NCBI GenBank assembly: GCA_029976905.1
Contig: JAPOLW010000140.1
Span: forward strand, 1-8,518
From: a bacterium
Lineage (GTDB): Bacteria > Desulfobacterota > Binatia > UBA12015
Length of the DNA stretch: 8,518 bases
Direction of reading: 5' to 3'
Both the position numbers and the translations under genes were made by a program. This document shows positions 1 through 6,555 of the stretch, in pieces. The notes under the pieces were generated by a model that ran no database searches, was not told the DNA's origin, and worked only from the letters and a program-made list of their open reading frames with translations. The stretch's first letter is position 1; each line of letters begins with the position of its first letter.

Positions 1-113
1 ACCGGGTCGGTCCGCAGCCGTCGGATGGCACAGGACGTTCGGATGCCCTCGAGGAGGCGGACGTCCTCGCCGATCGTCTCGATGTCGATGGGATCGCCGG
101 GGCGGCTACCCAC
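1..113 (-). CDS. Probable nitroreductase family protein, 5' end only
   Basis: This is the first 37 codons of a gene that runs off the left edge. It starts at a GTG, 5 nt after the cysC stop, with a GAAGG about 10 nt upstream that could act as ribosome binding site. The visible N-terminus has a helix followed by IRTSCAIRRLRTDPV. This resembles the opening of FMN-dependent nitroreductases, where a helix is followed by R-x-x-R-x-F/L and a D-x-PV turn whose arginines contact the FMN phosphate. The catalytic core is outside the window, so the family call rests on one short motif. The tight spacing suggests it is the last visible gene of the gcdH-mltB-cysC transcription unit. Substrate unknown. Confidence 0.5.
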   Translation of the reverse strand, partial: MGSRPGDPIDIETIGEDVRLLEGIRTSCAIRRLRTDP

Positions 114-118
114 TGCGC

Positions 119-739
119 TCACGCCTTCGAGATGTAGTCGTTGTCTTCGAGGTACTTCAGCAGTTGGGCGACGCTTTCCTCGAGCGTGTTCTCACCGGTC
201 TTGAGCGTGATCTCGGCCTTGTCCGGGGCCTCGTAGGGGGCCGAGATGCCCGTGAACTCGGGAATCTTGCCTTCGCGCGCCTTCGCGTAGAGCCCTTTCA
301 CGTCGCGCTTCTCGCAGACCTCGAGCGGGCAGTCGATGTAGACCTCGATGAAGTCGCCCTCCGTCATCAGGGCGCGCACCCCGTCGCGGTCGGCGCGGTA
401 GGGTGAGATGAAGGCGGTGAGGTTGATCACGCCGGCGTCGGTGAAGAGGTTGGCGACCTCGCCGATGCGGCGGATGTTCTCGGTGCGGTCTTCGGGCGAG
501 AAACCGAGGTCCTTGTTGAGACCATGGCGGACGTTGTCGCCATCGAGGATGTAGGCGCAGATGCCGCGGTCCCAGAGGGCTTTTTCGAGGGCGACGGCCA
601 CGGTGGACTTCCCCGAGCCCGAGAGGCCGGTGAACCACATGGTACATCCCCGATGGCCGAGGATGCGCTTGCGGTCGTCGCGGCTCACTTCGCCGGGATG
701 CCAGGTGATATTGGTGGCCTTGGTCTGCGATTCGCTCAT
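119..739 (-). CDS. cysC: Adenylylsulfate (APS) kinase CysC
   Basis: CysC phosphorylates adenosine 5'-phosphosulfate at the 3' position with ATP, giving PAPS for sulfate assimilation or sulfation; it is cytoplasmic. The 206-residue product matches stand-alone CysC in length and along its whole sequence. Visible landmarks are an N-terminal ITWH stretch, the Walker A loop GLSGSGKST (residues 38-46), the substrate-binding DGDNVRHGL (66-74), ENIRRIGEVA, the conserved serine in FISPYRADRD (Ser112, the site of the phosphoenzyme in the family), KGLYAKAR and the FTGI-x-x-x-YE-x-P lid (162 on). No residue looks missing. The ATG at 739 has no clear Shine-Dalgarno sequence, but the N-terminus aligns with E. 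coli CysC. It lies 31 nt after the mltB-like stop. No cysD/cysN or sat is in view, so it is an orphan within this window. Confidence 0.96.
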   Translation of the reverse strand: MSESQTKATNITWHPGEVSRDDRKRILGHRGCTMWFTGLSGSGKSTVAVALEKALWDRGICAYILDGDNVRHGLNKDLGFSPEDRTENIRRIGEVANLFTDAGVINLTAFISPYRADRDGVRALMTEGDFIEVYIDCPLEVCEKRDVKGLYAKAREGKIPEFTGISAPYEAPDKAEITLKTGENTLEESVAQLLKYLEDNDYISKA

Positions 740-770
740 CAGAACTGGGTAGTGGTCGGCTCTGGGACTG

Positions 771-1691
771 TCAATTTCGACGCCGCTCGATCTGATCGGC
801 CAGGAAGAGGATCGTGTCGATGTAGGCGTCCGAGCGATTGTAGGACCAGATCACCTGGCGCTTGTCCGCGGTCGAAATTCCCGGGCGCCAGCCGTGCTGC
901 GCGAGATAGTGGGCTGCCGAGTGAGCGGCGTCGGCCGGATCGTGGAGGCTCACGCGACCGTCCCCGTTGCCGTCGACGCCAAAGCGTAGATAGCTCGAGG
1001 GCAGGAACTGGGGGATGCCGAAGGCGCCTGCCTTCGAACCGACGATGCCCAACGGGTCGATCCGGAGTTTCGTACCGATTTGAAAGCCGGCGAGGACCTC
1101 GGGGTAGAAGGTCTGCTCGAGATAGACGCCGCGTTCGCGGGTGCGCGCCTCGATCCGGGGCCAACGCTCGCGGGGTTCTCCCTTCTGGTGCCGACGCACG
1201 TTGCGCTCGACGTTTTTGGGCTCGTTGGCCATGGCCAGCCGCGCGAGCCGATAGAGGACGGTGTCCTTGCCCTTGTTCTCGCCGCAACTCGTCTCCACGT
1301 GGAAGATCGAGGCCACCACGCTGGCCGGTACCTTGAACCGTCGCGCTGCGCTCTCGAAGGCGCCGGCGTAGCGCACCCGGCAGCGGCGGGCTCTCGCGAT
1401 GCTCGAGCGGGAGCGAAACCCGCGGTACAGGCGCGACGACTCGCCTGGATAGAGTCCGAAATCGAGTTGGCCGTGGGCGCGCATGCGCGGATCCCGGAAG
1501 ACCCGAAGGACGTACTCTCGCGGGACGCCGTCGCGTTGCAGTTTGTCCATCAGGTAGGTCCAGCCGCGCGTGTCGGCCGTTGCCACGCTGACGCCGGTCA
1601 CGACCGTGATCCACGCCGTCGTCAGGAGAATGCCGGCGGGATGTCGGAGGCCGCGGCTGGGCCGCGGGAATCGTGATTCGGGGAACGTCAC
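771..1691 (-). CDS. mltB: MltB-family lytic murein transglycosylase, exported
   Basis: The product cleaves the MurNAc-GlcNAc bond of peptidoglycan non-hydrolytically, making 1,6-anhydroMurNAc ends in the periplasm. I place the start at GTG 1691, which overlaps the gcdH stop in GTGA; the open frame continues upstream, but only as an antisense-free shadow inside gcdH. This gives 306 residues with a basic N-terminus, a hydrophobic stretch (about 19-37) and likely signal peptidase I cleavage after ATA near residue 39. There is no lipobox cysteine, so unlike E. coli MltB it is probably soluble. Family marks are the catalytic glutamate in HVETSCG (Glu133), GAFGIPQFLPSSY (222-234), a canonical EF-hand loop DGNGDGRVSLHD (240-251) like the calcium site of Slt35/MltB, AHYLAQHGW, and a C-terminal YNRSDAY motif. 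Symbol is given by family; it could be another MltB paralogue. Confidence 0.93.
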   Translation of the reverse strand: MTFPESRFPRPSRGLRHPAGILLTTAWITVVTGVSVATADTRGWTYLMDKLQRDGVPREYVLRVFRDPRMRAHGQLDFGLYPGESSRLYRGFRSRSSIARARRCRVRYAGAFESAARRFKVPASVVASIFHVETSCGENKGKDTVLYRLARLAMANEPKNVERNVRRHQKGEPRERWPRIEARTRERGVYLEQTFYPEVLAGFQIGTKLRIDPLGIVGSKAGAFGIPQFLPSSYLRFGVDGNGDGRVSLHDPADAAHSAAHYLAQHGWRPGISTADKRQVIWSYNRSDAYIDTILFLADQIERRRN

Positions 1692-2872
1692 TCGAAGGCG
1701 TTCAAGCCGGTGAGGTCGCGGCCCAGGGTCAGGCGGTGGATGTCTTCGGTCCCCTCGTAGGTGTTCACGGTCTCGAGGTTCATCATGTGACGCATGATCG
1801 GGTAGTCGTCGGTGATGCCGTTGGCGCCGAGGATGTCGCGCGCTTTGCGCGCGATGGCCAGCGCCTGCGAGACGTTGTTCATCTTGGCGAGGGAGACCTG
1901 CTCGTGTCGCATCGTTCCTTCGTCCTTGAGCCGGCCGAGGCGCCACGACAGGAGTTGCCCCTTGGTGATCTCGGCCATCATGTCGACCAGCTTGGCCTGG
2001 ACGAGTTGGTAGCCGCCGATCGGCCTGGAGAAGACCACGCGGGAGCGCGCGTAGTCCAGAGCGCACTCGTAACAGGCGCGGGCGGCGCCGAGGGCGCCCC
2101 ACGAGATGCCGTAACGCGCTTGCGTGAGGCAGAGCAACGGCGACTTGAGCCCGCCGGACTTCGGCAGCAGATTCTCCTCGGGAATCCAGCAATCCTCGAG
2201 AATGAGTTCCGAGGTGATCGAGGCGCGCAGGCTCCACTTTCCGTGCATCAAGGGCCTCTCCAGCCCGTCGCGCTCCTTTTCCACGAGGAAACCGCGGATC
2301 ACGTCCTGGCCGGTCGACTCGTCCTCGAGCTTGGCCCAGACGACGGCGACGTCGGCGATGCTGCCGTTTGTGATCCAGCGCTTCGTGCCATTGAGCACGA
2401 ACCCGTCACGCTCGCGCCGCGCGCGTGTGATCATGCCGCCGGGATTCGAGCCGAAGTCGGGTTCGGTCAGACCGAAGCAGCCGATGGCCTCGCCACGCGC
2501 CATGCGCGGCAGCCAGTGTCGCTTCTGATCCTCGGAGCCGAAGGTGAGAATGGGGTACATCACCAGCGAGGATTGGACGCTCGCCGCCGAACGCAGGCCG
2601 GAGTCTCCACGCTCGAGTTCCTGCGCCATGAGTCCGTAGCAGACCGAATTCAGGCCGGCGCCGCCGTATTCGAGCGGAATCGTCGGGCCGAAGCATCCCA
2701 ACCCGGCAAGTCGTGGCAGCAGTTCGGTCGGGAACGTGCCCGCGGCGAAGTGCTCGCGCGCGAGCGGAAGGTATTCGTCGTCGACGAAACGTCGGATCGT
2801 CTCCTGGACCTGCCGCTCCTCGGGCGAGAGGAGGTCGGAAAGGGCGTAGAAGTCGCTCGGATCACTGGCCAT
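1688..2872 (-). CDS. gcdH: Glutaryl-CoA dehydrogenase (acyl-CoA dehydrogenase family)
   Basis: GcdH is an FAD flavoenzyme that oxidises glutaryl-CoA, normally with decarboxylation to crotonyl-CoA, in lysine, tryptophan or aromatic-acid breakdown; electrons pass to ETF. The 394-residue product follows human GCDH closely: RSAASVQSSLVM (94-105), GCFGLTEPDFGSNPGG (131-146), NGTKRWITN, GKWSLRAS, ARYGISWG, GANGI and VNTYEGTEDIH, with catalytic Glu373. Arg94, Glu87 and the tyrosine before the catalytic glutamate are all present; from memory of the family, these go with the decarboxylating type. I chose ATG 2872 because the protein then matches family length. TTG 2893 is an in-frame alternative adding seven residues; neither has a clear Shine-Dalgarno. 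It is the first gene of the minus-strand unit and overlaps the mltB-like gene by 4 nt. A related short-chain acyl-CoA dehydrogenase is possible but less likely. Confidence 0.92.
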   Translation of the reverse strand: MASDPSDFYALSDLLSPEERQVQETIRRFVDDEYLPLAREHFAAGTFPTELLPRLAGLGCFGPTIPLEYGGAGLNSVCYGLMAQELERGDSGLRSAASVQSSLVMYPILTFGSEDQKRHWLPRMARGEAIGCFGLTEPDFGSNPGGMITRARRERDGFVLNGTKRWITNGSIADVAVVWAKLEDESTGQDVIRGFLVEKERDGLERPLMHGKWSLRASITSELILEDCWIPEENLLPKSGGLKSPLLCLTQARYGISWGALGAARACYECALDYARSRVVFSRPIGGYQLVQAKLVDMMAEITKGQLLSWRLGRLKDEGTMRHEQVSLAKMNNVSQALAIARKARDILGANGITDDYPIMRHMMNLETVNTYEGTEDIHRLTLGRDLTGLNAFE

Positions 2873-2973
2873 GCTGCGAAGCGTAACCGGCAATCGGGGG
2901 GTGGGCCAGCGAAGAAGTGGGCTCCCGGCGATGGCGTGCCGCAGACAGAATTTTCTTGTGCCGTGAGAGAAAA

Positions 2974-2978
2974 GAGGG
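2974..2978 (+). promoter_or_regulatory. Ribosome binding site of the YqgE/AlgH gene
   Basis: GAGGG lies 4 nt before ATG 2983. It decides the start: the open frame extends upstream to 2917, but that stretch has no ribosome binding site and lies outside the family homology. The slightly AT-rich block just upstream (2951-2973) contains a 6-bp inverted repeat TTTTCT/AGAAAA that may be part of the promoter or leader. Confidence 0.6.
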
Positions 2979-2982
2979 TCCT

Positions 2983-3699
2983 ATGGCGGGCATGGGGGAC
3001 GCCCGTGTCGCTCGCCAGGAGTTCCGAGCTGCCTTTGGCCTGGCAATCGCGTTCCTGGCTCTGGTGGCGCTGGAGCGCGATCCCTGGGGGGAGCGAGCGA
3101 CATCGCCGCTCGCTGCATCCGGTCTTGCCTCGGCTTCGGATACGCTTCCCGATGCGGTTCTGCCGGGACGCGGAAGGATTCTCATCGCCGACGACCGCCT
3201 GCGGGGAGGCTGGGCCGAGACGGTCATCCTGCTCGTCGATCACGGCCCGGACGGAGCGATGGGCATCATCGTGAACCGGCGCAGTCGCGTGAAGCTCGCG
3301 GAGGTCCTGCCGTCCCGCCGGGACGTGAAGAGGCGTGGGGACGAACTCTGGGTCGGCGGCCCCGTTCAGCCGACGCGACTCATGGTCCTGGCGCGCGCTC
3401 CGGAGCGACTGGTCGACGGCGTGCCGGTCTTCGGCGAGGTGCAGCTGATCTCGACGACGCGGGGCCTCGCCCGCGCCTTCGGCAAGGGAATCCCGCCGGC
3501 GGCAGTCCGGGTCTACGCGGGGTACGCCGGCTGGGCGCCGGGGCAACTCGAGGAGGAGATCGCGCGTGGTGACTGGCAGGTCGTAGACGGGCAGGTGAGT
3601 ACGGTTTTCTCCAAGGACCCGGACAAGCTCTGGGAGTCGCTACGCAGCGAGGACCGCGGGCGTTGGGTGCGGGGGCCGGCCCGGATCCCGCCCGCCTGA
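2983..3699 (+). CDS. algH: YqgE/AlgH family (UPF0301) protein with N-terminal hydrophobic segment
   Basis: The family is conserved but its biochemical role is unsettled; in Pseudomonas AlgH was linked to alginate regulation. From about residue 63 the 238-residue product matches the family: GRILIADDRL, a strand VILLVDHG, GAMGIIVNR (91-99), WVGGPV (123-128), STTRGLARAFG, AGYAGWAPGQLEEEI (179-193) and WESL near the end. The usual protein is about 180-190 residues and starts almost directly with the ILIA-type strand. Here about 60 residues precede it, with a hydrophobic stretch (14-30, FGLAIAFLALVAL) that could be a membrane anchor or signal peptide, then a low-complexity Ala/Ser linker. Start ATG 2983 is backed by GAGGG; ATG 2992 is an alternative. 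The gene stands alone, divergent from gcdH and convergent with yjbQ. Confidence 0.92.
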   Translation: MAGMGDARVARQEFRAAFGLAIAFLALVALERDPWGERATSPLAASGLASASDTLPDAVLPGRGRILIADDRLRGGWAETVILLVDHGPDGAMGIIVNRRSRVKLAEVLPSRRDVKRRGDELWVGGPVQPTRLMVLARAPERLVDGVPVFGEVQLISTTRGLARAFGKGIPPAAVRVYAGYAGWAPGQLEEEIARGDWQVVDGQVSTVFSKDPDKLWESLRSEDRGRWVRGPARIPPA

Positions 3700-3711
3700 G
3701 GCGGCGCCGTC

Positions 3712-3738
3712 GTGCACGGAAGCCCCGGAGTTCCGCAC
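3712..3738. terminator. Possible hairpin terminator between convergent genes
   Basis: The 49-nt gap between the algH stop and the yjbQ stop holds an interrupted inverted repeat: GTG then CGGAA on the left (CA bulged out) against TTCCG then CAC on the right, with a 9-nt C/G-rich loop. The position suits a shared, bidirectional terminator. There is no T-run on either side, so it is not a canonical intrinsic terminator. Confidence 0.3.
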
Positions 3739-3748
3739 CGAGGGGAGG

Positions 3749-4171
3749 CTAGGGCCCGACGTGGAGGATGACCTCCCGGTCGCCGCGTGCGTGCCGGTGT
3801 TCCCAGAGAAAGATTCCCTGCCAGGTTCCGAGGGCCAGGCGCCCGTCGAGGACGGGGATCGATACCGACGTTGCGGTGAGCGCCGCCTTGATGTGCGCCG
3901 GCATGTCGTCGGGGCCCTCCTCGGTATGGGTGTACAGAGGATCGCCCGTGGGCACGAGGCGGTCGAGCCAATCTTCGAGGTCCCGGCAGACGGCCGGGTC
4001 GGCATTCTCCTGGATGATCAGGCTTGCCGAAGTGTGGCGCACGTACAGGGTGCACAGGCCCTCCTGGATTTCGGCCTCGGCGATCGCCTCGGCGGCCTTT
4101 TGCTCGACCCGCTCGGTGATCTCGTGCAGGCCCTGGCCGCCGACCAGACATCGAATGCGTCGAATGCTCAC
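3749..4171 (-). CDS. yjbQ: YjbQ/UPF0047 family protein (secondary thiamine-phosphate synthase type)
   Basis: YjbQ-family proteins are small, widespread homotrimers. E. coli YjbQ has weak thiamine-phosphate synthase activity, but the physiological role is uncertain. The 140-residue product is the usual size and carries all the family marks: LYVRHTSASLIIQENADP (42-59), YTHTEEGPDDMPAHIKAALT (80-99) and RLALGTWQGIFLWEHR (111-126). Conserved His46, Glu55, Asp58, His82, Asp88/Asp89, His93, Gln118, Glu124 and His125 cluster in the metal/substrate pocket region of the family. I chose GTG 4171 because it has AGGA 8 nt upstream and gives the family length; the frame is open further upstream only as a shadow of moaC. 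It is convergent with algH and divergent from moaC, with 98 nt between the two starts. Confidence 0.95.
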   Translation of the reverse strand: MSIRRIRCLVGGQGLHEITERVEQKAAEAIAEAEIQEGLCTLYVRHTSASLIIQENADPAVCRDLEDWLDRLVPTGDPLYTHTEEGPDDMPAHIKAALTATSVSIPVLDGRLALGTWQGIFLWEHRHARGDREVILHVGP

Positions 4172-4269
4172 TCCCGGGATCCTACCGAAAGCGAGAGTCG
4201 GTCGAAACACGGGCTTTGTGGGGAGTGCGCGGGAAGTGCAGCGGGCGCGGGCGCGTGTCATTGTCCTGC

Positions 4270-4761
4270 ATGGGCGAAAAGTCGCAGCACTTGAGCCATG
4301 TCGACGAGCGCGGGCGCGCCCGGATGGTCGATGTGGGGGAGAAGGTGGAAACCCGTCGGGTCGCCATCGCACGCGGTGTGGTGCGCATGAAGCCGGAAAC
4401 GGCTGCGAGGATCGCCGACGGACGAATCGCCAAAGGCGACGTCCTGGCCACCGCCCGGATCGCGGGTGTGCTCGCGGCCAAGAAGACCGGTGAGTTGATC
4501 CCACTTTGCCATCCGCTGCCCGTCGACTTTGTCGACGTCCGGATCGAGGTGGATGCGGTCGGGGGATGCGCCTCGATCGAGGGCGAGGCGCGCATCACCG
4601 CGCGGACCGGGGTCGAAATGGAGGCGCTTACCGCGGTCACGGTGGCGGCGCTGACGATCTACGACATGTGCAAGGCGGTCGACCGCGCCATGGTCGTCGA
4701 GGACGTCTGTCTGGTGCGCAAGAGCGGTGGCCGCAGCGGCGACTGGATGCGCGAGTCGTGA
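4270..4761 (+). CDS. moaC: Cyclic pyranopterin monophosphate synthase MoaC
   Basis: MoaC converts 3',8-cyclo-7,8-dihydro-GTP (made by MoaA) to cyclic pyranopterin monophosphate, the first stable intermediate of molybdenum cofactor. The 163-residue product aligns throughout with E. coli MoaC (161 aa). Visible marks are LSHVDERGRARMVDV at the start, GRIAKGDVLATARIAG (Lys55), LIPLCHPLP (His81), TGVEMEALTA (Glu116, Glu118), IYDMCKAVD (Asp132, Lys135) and KSGGRSGDW at the end. With an offset of four, these are the active-site residues of the E. coli enzyme, so it should be active. Start ATG 4270 is chosen by homology; there is no clear Shine-Dalgarno, and TTG 4216 or GTG 4255 are in-frame alternatives. 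No other moa/moe gene is in view. It overlaps rlmI in GTGA, implying translational coupling. Confidence 0.97.
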   Translation: MGEKSQHLSHVDERGRARMVDVGEKVETRRVAIARGVVRMKPETAARIADGRIAKGDVLATARIAGVLAAKKTGELIPLCHPLPVDFVDVRIEVDAVGGCASIEGEARITARTGVEMEALTAVTVAALTIYDMCKAVDRAMVVEDVCLVRKSGGRSGDWMRES

Positions 4762-5957
4762 GCGATCCATTCGAGGCCACCGTCAAACTCAAGCGGGGCA
4801 AGGACGGACCGATCCGGGCGGGACATCCGTGGGTCTTTTCGGGGGCCATCGCGGCTTTCGAGGGGGTTTCGCAGCCGGGTGCCTTCGTGCGCATCGAGGG
4901 GGCGGACGGCAAGCCTCTGGGAGTCGGCTTCTACAACCCCAACGGTTCGATTGCCGTCCGGCTGGTCGCCCGTCGCGTCGTCGCTCTCGACGCAGCGTTG
5001 GTCCGCCGGCGCGTCGCCGAGGCGCTGGCTCTGCGCCGCGCGTTGGGCCTGGTGGGCGGGCGAACGGGGTACCGGCTGCTCAATGGCGAGGGGGACGCAC
5101 TTCCCGGGGTCGTCGCGGACGTCTTCGACCGCCACGTGGTTCTACAACTCCTGAACGCGGGAGCGGAACGCCTGCGCGACGAGGTGCTGGAGGCGCTGGC
5201 ATCGGAGATCGCGCCGGTCGGGATCTTCGAGCGTTCCACGGGCGGCGCGCGCCGCGAGGAAGGGCTCGCCGATCGAATCGAGAACGCAGCCGGGACCGAA
5301 CCTACGGCGCCGGTCGAGATCGTCGAGAACGGAGTGCACCACCTCGTCGACATCCAACGCGGACAGAAGACCGGCTTCTTCCTCGACCAGCGGGACAACC
5401 GGGCTCTCGTTGCGCGTCTGGCGCGTGGCCTGCGCGTGCTCGATTGCTTCTCGTACACCGGGGGCTTTGCTCTGGCCGCGGCGGTCGGGGGGGCCGAGAG
5501 GGTGCGCGCGATCGAGACGTCCGGTCCGGCACTCGAGCGCGCACGCGCTTCGGCGCAGGCCAACGGTCTGGATGCCTCCCGGGTCGATTTCCGAGGCGTC
5601 GACGTCTTCGACGCCCTGCAGCCGGTCGAACCCGAGGCCCGGCCCGAACTGATCGTGCTCGATCCGCCGCCCTTTGCGCGCCATCGCGCGGATCGGGATC
5701 GTGCGACGCGCGCCTATCGTGATCTGAACCGAAAGGCGCTGCGTGCTCTCGCGCCCGGCGGCCTGTTGATGACCTTTAGTTGTTCGCCGCACGTGAGTCG
5801 GGATCTCTTCACGCATGTGGTGGCGACGTCGTCGGCGCCGGGGCATCGATTGCAGTTGCTCGCCCAACTCGGCGCTGCCCCCGATCACCCAATGCTTCCC
5901 GCCCACCCCGAGGGCGAGTACCTCTGCGGCGTTCTCGCCCGCAGCATCCCCGAATAG
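4758..5957 (+). CDS. rlmI: RlmI-type 23S rRNA (cytosine-5) methyltransferase
   Basis: RlmI uses SAM to make m5C at position 1962 of 23S rRNA (E. coli numbering). The 399-residue product equals the family length (E. coli 396). An N-terminal PUA RNA-binding domain (about 5-75, with GHPWVFSGAI) leads into the RlmI linker domain (YRLLNGEGDALPG, 105-117) and QKTGFFLDQRDNR (203-215). The Rossmann methyltransferase follows, with motif I DCFSYTGGF (229-237), acidic AIE (251-253) for SAM ribose, DPPPF (302-306, usually DPPKF or similar) and catalytic-cysteine motif FSCSPHVS (Cys342). It starts at GTG 4758, overlapping the moaC stop, and ends in TAG with a large hairpin shortly after. A close paralogue in the same COG1092 family cannot be excluded, but domain order and cysteine fit RlmI. 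Confidence 0.93.
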   Translation: MSDPFEATVKLKRGKDGPIRAGHPWVFSGAIAAFEGVSQPGAFVRIEGADGKPLGVGFYNPNGSIAVRLVARRVVALDAALVRRRVAEALALRRALGLVGGRTGYRLLNGEGDALPGVVADVFDRHVVLQLLNAGAERLRDEVLEALASEIAPVGIFERSTGGARREEGLADRIENAAGTEPTAPVEIVENGVHHLVDIQRGQKTGFFLDQRDNRALVARLARGLRVLDCFSYTGGFALAAAVGGAERVRAIETSGPALERARASAQANGLDASRVDFRGVDVFDALQPVEPEARPELIVLDPPPFARHRADRDRATRAYRDLNRKALRALAPGGLLMTFSCSPHVSRDLFTHVVATSSAPGHRLQLLAQLGAAPDHPMLPAHPEGEYLCGVLARSIPE

Positions 5958-5988
5958 GCGCGGCGCGATCGGTGTACGCGCGGCGCGA
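5958..5988. repeat. 11-nt direct repeat, two copies at 20-nt period
   Basis: GCGCGGCGCGA occurs at 5958-5968, directly after the rlmI stop, and again at 5978-5988. The second copy overlaps the left arm of the downstream hairpin. The repeat is built only of G/C plus one A, so it may be chance in this composition. Confidence 0.45.
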
Positions 5989-6027
5989 GGGCCCCGGGAG
6001 AAGAGGCCGACCCACGGGGCCGCGCCG
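5981..6027 (+). terminator. Long G+C hairpin after rlmI, possible terminator
   Basis: The left arm is CGGCGCG + GCCCCG (5981-5987 and 5991-5996, with AGG bulged at 5988-5990). The right arm is CGGGGC + CGCGCCG (6015-6027). Thirteen base pairs, all G-C, close an 18-nt purine-rich loop. It starts 24 nt after the rlmI stop, a good place for a terminator, but no T-run follows. It could instead be a 3'-end stabiliser or Rho-related structure. Confidence 0.45.
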
Positions 6028-6158
6028 GGCGATCGAACGGATCGAGGCACCGCAGGAGTCGTCCATGGCAGGGGTTGGCGCCGGGGGGGGCGTCGCCGGT
6101 TCCGGAAGGTCGAGCCCGGCGCCGGGGATGTGCCGCCGGAGCGCGGGCGGTCTGCGCG

Positions 6159-6183
6159 CCGCCCCGGGCGCCCGCCGGGGCGG
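6159..6183. repeat. Perfect 9-bp hairpin in the leader before the small ORF
   Basis: CCGCCCCGG (6159-6167) and CCGGGGCGG (6175-6183) are exact inverted repeats around a 7-nt loop, GCGCCCG, followed by more G residues. It lies about 80 nt upstream of the GTG at 6265. Its role is unknown; it may be a leader structure or a composition effect. Confidence 0.4.
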
Positions 6184-6264
6184 GGGGGCGTCGCGCGCCA
6201 GGGAGAATGTGCGGCGGCGAAGATTATCCGTTGTGCGGTTGGCAGATGGGGGTAGCCTTGTGGC

Positions 6265-6555
6265 GTGGAACTCCAGGAGATCCAAGGCCAACTCATCCCC
6301 CTCTTCGAGGATCTCGACGTAGCTCTCGAGGCCGAAGGCGCGCACGACGTGCGTCCCTTCTTCGAGCAGATCCGGGTTTCGATCGAGGGGGCCGCCTCCG
6401 TGGACGCCTTGATGTCGCCGTTCCAACTCCTTTCCACCGCCGCCTTCCACGGGTTCGCTTTTGGTCCAAGCTCCTTCTGGACCGTGAACGTGGTGCTCGA
6501 GCGCGCCCACGGGATCGCCTCGGTCCTGGCCTCCGCAGGCGAAACGCGACACTGA
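6265..6555 (+). CDS. Small protein of unknown function (96 aa), coupled to the downstream methyltransferase fusion
   Basis: I do not recognise this protein. It starts at GTG 6265; an in-frame stop at 6253 rules out any earlier start, and a GGGGG run 12 nt upstream may serve as ribosome binding site. The 96-residue product looks like a real soluble, helical protein: an acidic first half (ELQEIQGQLIPLFEDLDVALEAE in sense, then FFEQIRVSIEG), a middle with LLSTAAFHGFAFGPSSFW (55-72) and a helix VNVVLERAHGIASVLAS (74-90). There is no signal peptide, membrane segment or cysteine. Composition is normal, unlike the Arg-rich shadows in the other frames. Its stop overlaps the next start in TGATG (6553-6557), strong evidence that it is translated and coupled to the fusion protein downstream. 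It is presumably cytoplasmic, while its partner seems exported. Confidence 0.72.
   Translation: MELQEIQGQLIPLFEDLDVALEAEGAHDVRPFFEQIRVSIEGAASVDALMSPFQLLSTAAFHGFAFGPSSFWTVNVVLERAHGIASVLASAGETRH

Larger units (their letters stand above)
5958..6264. other. Gene-free, extremely G+C-rich structured spacer
   Basis: This 307-nt stretch between rlmI and the next gene has no convincing coding frame; long frames cross it on both strands, but their translations are Arg/Gly/Ala/Pro-rich low complexity. From left to right it holds an 11-nt direct repeat (GCGCGGCGCGA, 5958-5968 and 5978-5988), a long hairpin (5981-6027), an 8-G run (6083-6090), a perfect 9-bp hairpin (6159-6183) followed by a G run, and finally a less G+C-rich 35-45 nt (about 6221-6264) where a promoter and the ribosome binding site of the next gene would be expected. 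I see no tRNA, known riboswitch or recognisable sigma-54 site. Confidence 0.7.

Noticed and set aside
1692..2237. N-terminal extension of the mltB-like gene into gcdH
   Set aside because: The extra residues are low complexity and antisense-like in composition; GTG 1691 gives a signal peptide and a 4-nt overlap with the gcdH stop.
1673..3274. A 533-codon open frame on the plus strand opposite gcdH
   Set aside because: Shadow of gcdH and partly of algH; no recognisable domain, and it would overlap the whole of a clear enzyme gene.
4172..4269. Molybdenum-cofactor or TPP riboswitch in the yjbQ-moaC intergenic region
   Set aside because: Only 98 nt, with one 5-bp hairpin (4184-4202); I cannot find the conserved core of either riboswitch.
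6071..6090. G-quadruplex in the spacer
   Set aside because: There are two long G runs but not four tracts of three or more Gs with short loops in one strand, so the usual motif is not met.
6239..6258. Possible sigma-54 (-24/-12) promoter before the small ORF
   Set aside because: TTGGCA and a downstream GC are present, but the distance between GG and GC is 12 nt, not the required 10, and the -12 element is poor.
6075..6554. N-terminal extension of the methyltransferase fusion back to 6075
   Set aside because: The upstream stretch overlaps the small ORF in another frame and is Arg/Pro/Gly-rich; ATG 6555 gives a proper signal peptide and a TGATG overlap.
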